DNA of 37,827 nt from NCBI RefSeq assembly GCF_003172955.1, contig NZ_QGKR01000098.1, positions 1-37,827 on the forward strand. Reading direction: 5' to 3'. Below, one piece after another: positions 31,970 to 37,827 of this stretch. A program made the translations under genes and the position numbers. The DNA comes from Micromonospora acroterricola. Lineage in GTDB: Bacteria; Actinomycetota; Actinomycetes; Mycobacteriales; Micromonosporaceae. Under the pieces are notes generated by a model that saw nothing but the letters and a program-made list of their open reading frames with translations, was not told the origin of the DNA and made no database searches. Every line of letters begins with the position of its first letter. Within the stretch, counting starts at the first letter, position 1.

Positions 31970-33160
31970 TTATGCGGCCAGGTTGATGCCGATGCGGCCG
32001 GCGAGCAACCGCAGCTCGTCGGGGATGGCGCGGCGCTGGGCGCGCCGCGCCAGCGTCACCACGGCGTCGCGTGCGAGGGGGTTGATGGCAAAGGGAATTG
32101 GTGCGGCTCGCTCGGCCTGCACGAATGCGGCAAGGGCTTCGGCATCCCGACGACCGCCGTCCGCCAGCGCTCGCCCAATATCGAGCCAGTAAGACAGTTG
32201 GCGATTCGATGCCTTGAGCACCTGCGGCCGTATCGTCCGGGACAGCTCGATCACCTTGCCGGACTCGCCCCGTTCTGCCGCGATCGACATCTTCCAGAGC
32301 CCAACGTTGGTCGGTCCGAAGCAGCAGCCGTTGAAGCCACCACCGTCGGCCGGATCACCCAAACTCGCCGCCTCCCGCGCGGCCTCCGCGAGGTGGTCAC
32401 GGGCAATATCCGGACGAGTGTCGACGGTCGAGGCCAGCGCAGCCATGAGGTGAAGTTGACCAAGCATTTGCCGCACCCGGACGTCGGCGGCACCTCCCTG
32501 AAGCTCCACGAGCGACCGGTCCGCGGCTCTGGCGGCCAAGCGTGCGGACTCGATCGGCAGGCTCTGTGCGTACACGAACCGAGCTGCACCGATCCATGCT
32601 TGGTCTTCAACGTTTTCAGCAGCCAATACGGATACCCGAGCGGCATTGAGGGCGAGGTGGCGATAGCCGAGGTGCCGAAGGCAAGTGGAGGCTAGGTAAG
32701 CGACCTGAGCGAGCGCGACGCCGCCCACGGCGGCGGCTTCGAGCAGCAGGCCCGGGAGGATGCGGGCCATGGCCGGGTAGTTGCACAAATTGCGGAGCTG
32801 ATCGGCGCGGGCGATCTCGGCCGCCAGGCGATCCGCTGTGTAGGTCGATGGGCGGCGCTCGCCGTCCTCAATCTCGATCAAGGCCGACCAGATCGCCGGC
32901 ACGCACTCGGCGGCACCTTCGCGGGCCGGGTCCCCGGACTGGATGCCCTGACCGAGCAGGTCCGCCACCGTGACCTGAAGGGCAGCGGCGAGAGCAACCA
33001 GAGTGGAGCGACGATCGATGGTTTTCCGGCCCGACTCGACCTGTGACACGTACGACTGGGTGACGCCAGCGAGCCCAGCGAGGACGGCCTGAGTCATCCC
33101 ACCACGGCGCATCCGCCAATACCGGATCCTGGCACCGATGGTGTCCGGCCCCTTCACCAC
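31970..33160 (-). CDS. Second XRE-family regulator with helical-repeat tail
   Basis: A 396-residue regulator of the same architecture as its neighbour. Residues 7-70 form the helix-turn-helix (IGARIRYWRMRRGGMTQAVLAGLAGVTQSYVSQVESGRKTID); the remainder is helical (LAQVAYLASTCLRHLGYRHLALNAARVSVLAA and similar). Sequence outside the DNA-binding domain differs clearly from the first regulator. The start is GTG-GTG at 33160/33157, preceded by GGGGAAGG. The upstream small ORF ends on these codons. The gene is less GC-biased than the core and lies at the edge of the low-GC cassette. Confidence 0.87.
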   Translation of the reverse strand: MVKGPDTIGARIRYWRMRRGGMTQAVLAGLAGVTQSYVSQVESGRKTIDRRSTLVALAAALQVTVADLLGQGIQSGDPAREGAAECVPAIWSALIEIEDGERRPSTYTADRLAAEIARADQLRNLCNYPAMARILPGLLLEAAAVGGVALAQVAYLASTCLRHLGYRHLALNAARVSVLAAENVEDQAWIGAARFVYAQSLPIESARLAARAADRSLVELQGGAADVRVRQMLGQLHLMAALASTVDTRPDIARDHLAEAAREAASLGDPADGGGFNGCCFGPTNVGLWKMSIAAERGESGKVIELSRTIRPQVLKASNRQLSYWLDIGRALADGGRRDAEALAAFVQAERAAPIPFAINPLARDAVVTLARRAQRRAIPDELRLLAGRIGINLAA

Positions 33161-33375
33161 GCCTTCCCCAATCCCAGGTAGACGACTGGGACAGCGGCCA
33201 CCGGCATCTGTCCCAGAGGCCCCACTTGGACGCTACACCGCTGCGGCACCAGCGCGATGACCGAGGCGTTGTAGCTGCGCTGCAAGAGACCGCCAGCCGC
33301 CGCCTCAGCGTTGGCCGTCCCCACCGGCGTTACCTGGATGGACCTAGCACCAGGCCTGCCGATGCGATTGATCAT
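33154..33375 (-). CDS. Small ORF overlapping the second XRE start
   Basis: A 73-residue frame (MINRIGRPGARSIQVTPVG to VVYLGLGKAW) whose TGA overlaps the GTG start of the regulator by seven bases. Codons are mostly G/C-ended and the protein has alternating hydrophobic segments. No Shine-Dalgarno is clear; the frame could extend upstream to 33441. The arrangement copies that of the first regulator and its small partner, though the two small proteins share no sequence. I do not recognise it; it may be real or chance. Confidence 0.4.
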   Translation of the reverse strand: MINRIGRPGARSIQVTPVGTANAEAAAGGLLQRSYNASVIALVPQRCSVQVGPLGQMPVAAVPVVYLGLGKAW

Positions 33376-33784
33376 CTCGCGGATGCAAGCTGTCCCGCCA
33401 GTCACCCCGACTACGGACTGGTGGGCTACCGGCCGTGGCACCGATCAACCAATTCAGTGCGATGGACCGGGTAATTCGTCAATCTGTGAGATGCAAGTTT
33501 GTGTGCAGAAACGACGCAAAATCGGCCCATCACCTCTCGTGGAACTTGGTAATTGATCACCGATCCCGCGTAGCCCACCGCTCGGGAGGCTGCGGTAGTT
33601 CAGCTGCGCTGCTCAGGACCGTCAGCGCGAGAGGATCTCGGACGTGCCAAGAACTCGACGTATCCGTTATGCTGGGCGAGCAAACCACGGGACGTCAAGC
33701 ACACGTCATAACAGTGGCCTAAACCGGACAAAGTTACTATTACTATCTCCGTCTTCGATGTGCACCGGGTTAGTAGAGGGCTCG
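33376..33784. other. Intergenic region at the left edge of the low-GC cassette
   Basis: About 410 bases in which base composition falls from the high-GC background. A minus-strand TTGACG at 33476-33481 could be the -35 of the second regulator. On the plus strand two adjacent TACTAT hexamers (33735-33746) are candidate -10 elements for the gene at 33785, without a good -35. No tRNA, att-like duplication or integrase is visible. Confidence 0.4.
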
Positions 33785-34924
33785 ATGAGCAATCCAGCAC
33801 CCTTCCTTGTCATCATAAACTTCATTCCGCCATATGACGTTGAGATAGCAGCCCTCCTGGGTGCCCCGGCAGGTACCAGAACGCGGTTCCGGTACCAAAC
33901 CAAATACGCACCCACAATCGGGCGGGTGTCATCTCTCGATGACAGACCGGGAACGATACTTCTGCGCGACAGGGCTACGGGCTGGTTCATGCCGCTGAGA
34001 AGCGGCCGCGTTATCTCTGCGAGATTGATTGGGGATGTACTTCACCTATCGGTAGAGCTTGGAAGTATGGCAGCTGTCTCCGATGATCCGAGCGCCACCG
34101 CAAGTCAGCTCACTCACTTCAATCATCTCGTCAGTCAGGCCGTTGGTGCGTACTCCAATGCTGGGGGTCAGGATCTAAAGAATCTAATTTTGCACGAATC
34201 AGGCGATATTCAGAATCTACTAAAGGCCTGGCACGACGCGTCCAGCAATGACGACGTTGTGCACTGGGGGAACGTTGTAAAGCAGATCGATATTCACTAT
34301 CCCGGTCTGGATCTCGACTTTTTCCGCGTGCTTGGATTGAGGCCTGCACACGGGACCTATATGCCGATCAATTCAACCGATGGCGACATACCAGCGTACC
34401 GAATACGCAACGGCCAAGAGTATTTGCTGGAGGTTTTGCAGCGGACCTACACGGGTCGAGCCGGAGATAGTTCCGTGAAGTCGTCTCGCTATATGGAGCT
34501 AACTGCGCTGGACGAGGATATTCATGTAAGACAGCCGCGTCGGCCGGTGCTCGGGAAATACGATCTGTTGTCATTTTCGCTCTACGTCCCCAAACAAAGA
34601 AGCCCTGGCGCAAAAAATTTGACCCTTGCCATGGTGCGGCCAGCCGTAGACCAACGGTATGGCATTGAACTGACGCTGGACCTCGTCCGCGGAAGCCGAG
34701 ATGTCCTTCTAGGCGCCCTTTCCATTACTATTTTCGCCGCAAGCCTTTTTGCATACGCAGATCCACCGACAGTCGTGTCGGCGCTCAAAGCCTTGCCTTG
34801 GCCACGCATAGGAGACCCGCCTTCCAACGATACGGTCGAGAAGTTCGCCGTTGTCATTATGTTGTTGTCCGCCAACGCGACAAGCTTTACTAAGTGGATC
34901 GGCAACCGAGGACAATTGGGGTGA
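33785..34924 (+). CDS. Unrecognised protein with two C-terminal membrane helices
   Basis: A 379-residue protein of no family I know. Residues 1-110 look beta-rich (ILLRDRATGWFMPLRSGRVISARLIGD, then LHLSVELGSMA). Residues 110-300 are mixed (LTHFNHLVSQAVGAY; YRIRNGQEYLLEVLQRTY; YDLLSFSLYVPKQR). Two helices at about 316-338 and 355-372 are hydrophobic (VLLGALSITIFAASLFAYA; FAVVIMLLSANATSF) and should anchor it in the membrane, with the N-terminal 300 residues most likely cytoplasmic. A sensor-plus-membrane layout is common in effector proteins, but this is inference. AGAGGG precedes the ATG. It ends three bases before the carbamoyltransferase start. Codon use is far less GC-biased than the chromosome. 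Confidence 0.75.
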   Translation: MSNPAPFLVIINFIPPYDVEIAALLGAPAGTRTRFRYQTKYAPTIGRVSSLDDRPGTILLRDRATGWFMPLRSGRVISARLIGDVLHLSVELGSMAAVSDDPSATASQLTHFNHLVSQAVGAYSNAGGQDLKNLILHESGDIQNLLKAWHDASSNDDVVHWGNVVKQIDIHYPGLDLDFFRVLGLRPAHGTYMPINSTDGDIPAYRIRNGQEYLLEVLQRTYTGRAGDSSVKSSRYMELTALDEDIHVRQPRRPVLGKYDLLSFSLYVPKQRSPGAKNLTLAMVRPAVDQRYGIELTLDLVRGSRDVLLGALSITIFAASLFAYADPPTVVSALKALPWPRIGDPPSNDTVEKFAVVIMLLSANATSFTKWIGNRGQLG

Positions 34925-34927
34925 GCG

Positions 34928-36619
34928 GTGGATGCATGGCTGGGATATTCGCCACCGGTAGCCAACACCGGATTGGCGTTAAAAGACAACGGCGCTTGCC
35001 TCGTTGGCGAGGACAGTATCCTCCTCGCAGTCTCGCAAGAACGGTTATCCCGTATCAAACACGATAGTTCCTTGGATAAAGCATTGGCCCTAGCGTTATC
35101 AACAGCAACGACGAAGGGAGTTCACTTACGGAAGGCGGCATATTCGACATGCAGCGACAGTGCCTGGACACCGAAAAAAGGGACACCGGACCTGGAGTTT
35201 CCAAGTATCGCGGTTCCGTCCCACCATTACAGTCACGCGTTGTCGGCTTACCTCGTGTCGCCATTTCTAAAGAGTCTGGTCTTGGTTGCTGATGCTGGAG
35301 GAAACGTCCTTCGCGATTCTGATTCCCCGGCATGGTGGTCGGCACCAAGGGAGCAGACCACCCTCTGGTATGGCATCGACGGCGGGGTCACCCTGCTGGA
35401 GCGCTTCCATTCCCGACCGTATGATATTGGTTATGGCGAATGGTATCGGGCGTTCACTTACTATCTAGGTTGGCCTAGCCATACCCTCTCAGGCAACACG
35501 ATGGCTTTGGCCGCATATGGACAAGATAACGATTTGCATGAATATGGGATATGGGATGACGACCCGTCAGGCACTTTGGGAGGGACGCTAAAGAACCTAC
35601 CGCCCGACCCAATCTCAATGGTCAAAGAGCTGCTTCGAAGCCATGGGATTCCTGCCCCGCAACCTCGAACGCCAGCGACGCAGCTCAGCGAAGAACATAC
35701 TCGCCTGGCTGGGTACATTCAGAGGTCTTTACAGGACAGTCTCCTGCGCCTCATTGAGGACGCAATAAGAACCTACGATCTCGATAAGGTATGCCTGAGC
35801 GGTGGGGTCGCCCAGAATTGCGTAGCTGCGGCCAGGGTCGCACAAATGCTGGGCCCAGGGAACCTTTTCGTATCAGGCTACTCAGCCGATGTCGGGCAAT
35901 GCGTCGGGAATGCCCTACATGCTCGACGCCTAGACTTGGGCGCCGATGCGCCCCGCTTTAGAGAGATCCTCTTCCTAGGCCCAGAATACTCCCCCCACGC
36001 GATCGACCACGAATGCAAGTCGCTAGGTATCGCGACTCCGGCACAACCTCGTGAACTTCTCGCACGGGAAGCTGCTGAGACGCTTGCGAGGGGTCAAGTA
36101 GTCGCAGTCTACGAGGGCAGGAGCGAGTTTGGTGCCAGGGCTTTGGGCCACCGGAGCGTTTTGTGCGATCCTTGTTTACCAGGCGTGGTTGCGAAGGTAA
36201 AAGCTGGTGTGAAGAGGCGAGACGATTTTATGCCGCTTGCGCCAGTGATAGATGAGGCTCTCGCCACGGAACTTGAGGCCTGCTCCCTAAGTAAGACGAT
36301 GACTCTTGCACCAACACTTCCTTCGGTTTATAGGAATGAGTTCGGGGAGGCAATGCACGTGGACGGAACGGCACGCATACAAGTGGCCGACCCTCAGGAA
36401 CTTATGGGACAGATTATCAAGGAGTTTGCTAAGATAACTGGGCGACGAGTGCTGATCAATACCTCATTCAACAGACGAGGTCAGCCAATAGTTGAGACGC
36501 CAAGGGAGGCAGTCATGGCCGCTATCGAACTCGAAATTGATGCTCTGTTACTTGAAGACCGGATGTTGTATAAAGAAGCGCTGGCGACACTTACGCTCCC
36601 CCAAGACCGTAATTCATAG
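34928..36619 (+). CDS. Carbamoyltransferase, NodU/TobZ family
   Basis: A 563-residue O-carbamoyltransferase, which uses carbamoyl phosphate and ATP to make carbamoyl-adenylate and passes the carbamoyl to a hydroxyl. The N-terminal Kae1-like domain has the metal motif HHYSHA (99-104) and GGVAQNC (292-298). The C-terminal domain has GRSEFGARALGHRSVLCDP (397-415), KRRDDFMPLAPV and LINTSFNRRGQPIVETP. The N-terminal motif that usually reads His-Asp-x-Ser-Ala here reads Lys19-Asp20-Asn-Gly-Ala. Relatives decorate antibiotics and Nod factors; some act on modified DNA. The start is GTG at 34928, coupled to the upstream gene. Four TTA codons fall within the first 70 codons (18, 40, 57, 67), unusual for this genome and possibly making translation depend on the bldA tRNA. 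Confidence 0.93.
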   Translation: MDAWLGYSPPVANTGLALKDNGACLVGEDSILLAVSQERLSRIKHDSSLDKALALALSTATTKGVHLRKAAYSTCSDSAWTPKKGTPDLEFPSIAVPSHHYSHALSAYLVSPFLKSLVLVADAGGNVLRDSDSPAWWSAPREQTTLWYGIDGGVTLLERFHSRPYDIGYGEWYRAFTYYLGWPSHTLSGNTMALAAYGQDNDLHEYGIWDDDPSGTLGGTLKNLPPDPISMVKELLRSHGIPAPQPRTPATQLSEEHTRLAGYIQRSLQDSLLRLIEDAIRTYDLDKVCLSGGVAQNCVAAARVAQMLGPGNLFVSGYSADVGQCVGNALHARRLDLGADAPRFREILFLGPEYSPHAIDHECKSLGIATPAQPRELLAREAAETLARGQVVAVYEGRSEFGARALGHRSVLCDPCLPGVVAKVKAGVKRRDDFMPLAPVIDEALATELEACSLSKTMTLAPTLPSVYRNEFGEAMHVDGTARIQVADPQELMGQIIKEFAKITGRRVLINTSFNRRGQPIVETPREAVMAAIELEIDALLLEDRMLYKEALATLTLPQDRNS

Positions 36620-36627
36620 AAGTCGGG

Positions 36628-37425
36628 CTAATCGAACAACTTTGGGTACTGAGGATCTTCGAACGGCACTCCTAGGCGCCCCATCCAGCTTCGCAACGGA
36701 TGGTTTGACTCCACGCTCGTCAATGAGTAACCGTGGCTCTTCCTTGTAGCGATCTTCTCTTTAGCCTCATTGAGCGCGTCACTCATGGAACTATAGGTCG
36801 ATGACTTGGTACGAGAGGATCCCGACTGCACCCTTCCGTATCGGATATCCAGCCGATAGGGCTTCTCAGGCTTCTCTGGCACGAAGGTCAGCGAAAGCTC
36901 ATAAGCCCGTCTGCGATTGACCTGGTAGTCGATGGACTCTAACTCGACTCTATATATGGACGCGCCCGGTGGTATTGGCTGTCCAAAGTGATTCGCCGCC
37001 CAAAGTACAAACTCGCGACTGCCGGGTATTACGTCACCATAAGGTATGTCTGCAAAAGGTAGCCACCTGTACTCCTCTGTTCCGCTTTTTGAAGGCTGCG
37101 GAGGCTCGCTTGCAGTACCGTGATCTCCTACGATGGAGCACAGTCCGCAACGAACGTCTACTGTCAGCGGCGGGTTCGCCAAAGCAAGGTCAGCAGTATA
37201 GGTTATCGGGAGTTCTTCAAGGAATCGCACTCGATAACCGGTTTCTTCCTGGATTTCGCGCACGACCGCATCGCTCCGCTGCTCTCCGCTTTCGATCTTC
37301 CCGCCCGGGAGTTCCCACTTGAGGTGGTACTCCGGAACCTCGGGGGCAATCCTTCGGACGAACAGAACCTGGTTGTGATGCACAACGACACCAGTGGCTA
37401 CATCCAGACGCTGGCTCTTAACCAT
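36628..37425 (-). CDS. NUDIX hydrolase with C-terminal WGR-like domain
   Basis: A 265-residue two-domain protein. The NUDIX domain (about 5-145) has the full box with G42, E48, R56, E57, E60, E61 and G63, so it should hydrolyse a nucleoside diphosphate linked to another group. After a linker, residues about 160-240 look like a WGR domain: YELSLTFVP...YRLDIRYGRVQSG, SSMSDALNEAKEKIATRKSHGYSL. The W-G-R core reads Y-G-R (196-198). WGR domains occur in PARPs and bacterial DNA-linked proteins. The ATG at 37425 follows GGGA and lies one base after the stop of a short upstream ORF; an ATG at 37446 would add seven residues. It converges on the carbamoyltransferase with eight bases between and shares its low-GC composition. 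Confidence 0.83.
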   Translation of the reverse strand: MVKSQRLDVATGVVVHHNQVLFVRRIAPEVPEYHLKWELPGGKIESGEQRSDAVVREIQEETGYRVRFLEELPITYTADLALANPPLTVDVRCGLCSIVGDHGTASEPPQPSKSGTEEYRWLPFADIPYGDVIPGSREFVLWAANHFGQPIPPGASIYRVELESIDYQVNRRRAYELSLTFVPEKPEKPYRLDIRYGRVQSGSSRTKSSTYSSMSDALNEAKEKIATRKSHGYSLTSVESNHPLRSWMGRLGVPFEDPQYPKLFD

Positions 37426-37426
37426 G

Positions 37427-37540
37427 TCAATCCCAGATGGTCGCATTGGTTGGTGCTGGTCGAAATTTTTCGGCGCACCGCATTTGCTGATTGTAGTCCA
37501 GTGGCATCGCTAGGTCGAGCCGACACACTCTATGCATAAT
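37427..37540 (-). CDS. Possible short ORF ahead of the NUDIX gene
   Basis: A 37-residue frame starting at the ATG at 37540, with two Cys (VCRLDL, MRCAEK) and ending APTNATIWD. It stops one base before the NUDIX start, which suits translational coupling. There is no clear ribosome site, and the frame can be extended upstream to about 37657. It could be a leader peptide, a small protein, or chance. I do not recognise it. Confidence 0.3.
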   Translation of the reverse strand: MMHRVCRLDLAMPLDYNQQMRCAEKFRPAPTNATIWD

Positions 37541-37660
37541 CGTCTGATCTGTAAAGAAGACGGGGAAATATCTTCCTGGATCGGCGTGGCATTGCCTCGA
37601 TGCAGCTCGGGCTTCGGTCAGCCACCGCCACCCGAGGCCGCGTAACGCCGCAGCCAATGG

Positions 37661-37729
37661 TCATGAGCGTGCGGGGAAGAGCCTGTCCAAGCAGGCGCCG
37701 TCCCAGCCGGCCTCCAAAGCATCAGTCAC
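37661..37729 (-). pseudogene. Possible truncated gene at the right edge of the cassette
   Basis: A 22-codon frame begins with GTG seven bases after the stop of the gene at 37737 and ends WDGACLDRLFPARS and TGA. Codon bias is that of the high-GC chromosome. A following frame (37618 upward) continues with HDHWLRRYAASGGGG and a stop. The two could be pieces of one gene broken by a frameshift where the low-GC cassette entered. The family is not recognised. Confidence 0.3.
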
Positions 37730-37736
37730 GCTAACG

Positions 37737-37827
37737 TCAGAGCGCCACGATCGCCGCTGTCTCCGCAGGCAGCTGGATCCGGTCCCGCATCACCGTGACC
37801 CCCTCGCCCGTAGCCAGCAGCACCCGC
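37737..37827 (-). CDS. Partial gene: C-terminus of a probable GH13-type enzyme
   Basis: The last 29 codons of a gene that begins beyond the window. The end (RVLLATGEGVTV, then IQLPAETAAIVAL and TGA) has the pattern of the beta-sandwich C-terminal domain (DUF3459-like) of GH13 alpha-glucosidases or malto-oligosyltrehalose trehalohydrolases, where a strand 'VLLST' is followed by 'LP-P-E-AVVL'. The match is by eye on few residues. Codon bias has returned to the high-GC norm. Confidence 0.45.
   Translation of the reverse strand, partial: RVLLATGEGVTVMRDRIQLPAETAAIVAL

Noticed and set aside
37541..37700. tRNA or attachment site at the right cassette edge
   Set aside because: I found no cloverleaf with acceptor stem and T-loop, and no direct repeat shared with the left edge near 33440.

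Overview
The window reads as the chromosome of a high-GC actinomycete, most likely Micromonosporaceae. Third codon positions are almost always G or C, GTG starts are common, several exported proteins carry twin-arginine or Sec signals, and many families are actinobacterial favourites (bacterial eRF1-like proteins, DUF3817, LtrA, DUF2267, DUF5990, DUF4396, XRE regulators with helical-repeat tails). The genus is inferred from gene content and codon style. The left edge is a contig end: bases 1-43 are Illumina Nextera adapter, not genome.

Bases 44-17,700 are a mosaic of stress, redox, cell-wall and glycogen functions. A minus-strand operon holds an eRF1-like protein, a thiamine-pyrophosphate enzyme and a haem-oxygenase-fold iron enzyme, facing a CDGSH iron-sulfur protein. 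Next come a membrane-anchored hypothetical protein, a haloacetate-dehalogenase-like hydrolase, a DUF3817 membrane protein, a glutamate-cysteine-ligase-family enzyme, a GNAT acetyltransferase, a Tat-exported LD-carboxypeptidase, an LtrA-like membrane protein, a membrane protein with four ~53-residue tandem repeats, DUF2267, a proline-iminopeptidase-like hydrolase, and an SCP2-domain protein coupled to a glycogen-debranching enzyme. Several of these genes have sigma-B/F-like promoter candidates (GTTT-like, 15-16 bases, GGGTAT-like), which suggests a general-stress theme.

Bases 17,700-22,200 are a secreted glycan-degrading unit: a GH92 alpha-mannosidase with two discoidin domains and a GH43 enzyme. 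In front lie a near-consensus TTGACA promoter and an exact match to the LacI-family operator pattern; a perfect 14-bp hairpin separates the two genes.

Bases 22,200-33,400 carry small independent genes: a lipoprotein, two VOC proteins, a Tat-exported beta-carbonic anhydrase, a methyltransferase behind a perfect 10-bp inverted repeat, a four-helix membrane protein with a long polar tail, DUF5990, TMEM175, DUF4396, and two XRE/helical-repeat regulators. Each regulator is overlapped at its start by a short upstream ORF. Two short reading frames elsewhere (22,158 and 28,153) repeat the C-terminus of the first XRE regulator and look like remnants of lost copies.

Bases ~33,440-37,600 are visibly richer in A and T, use TTA codons, and look recently acquired. 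They hold an unrecognised protein with two C-terminal membrane helices, a NodU/TobZ-type carbamoyltransferase three bases downstream of it, and a convergent NUDIX hydrolase with a C-terminal WGR-like domain. This cassette is the best candidate here for an undescribed system. After it the high-GC background returns with the last codons of a gene that resembles the C-terminus of a GH13-type enzyme.
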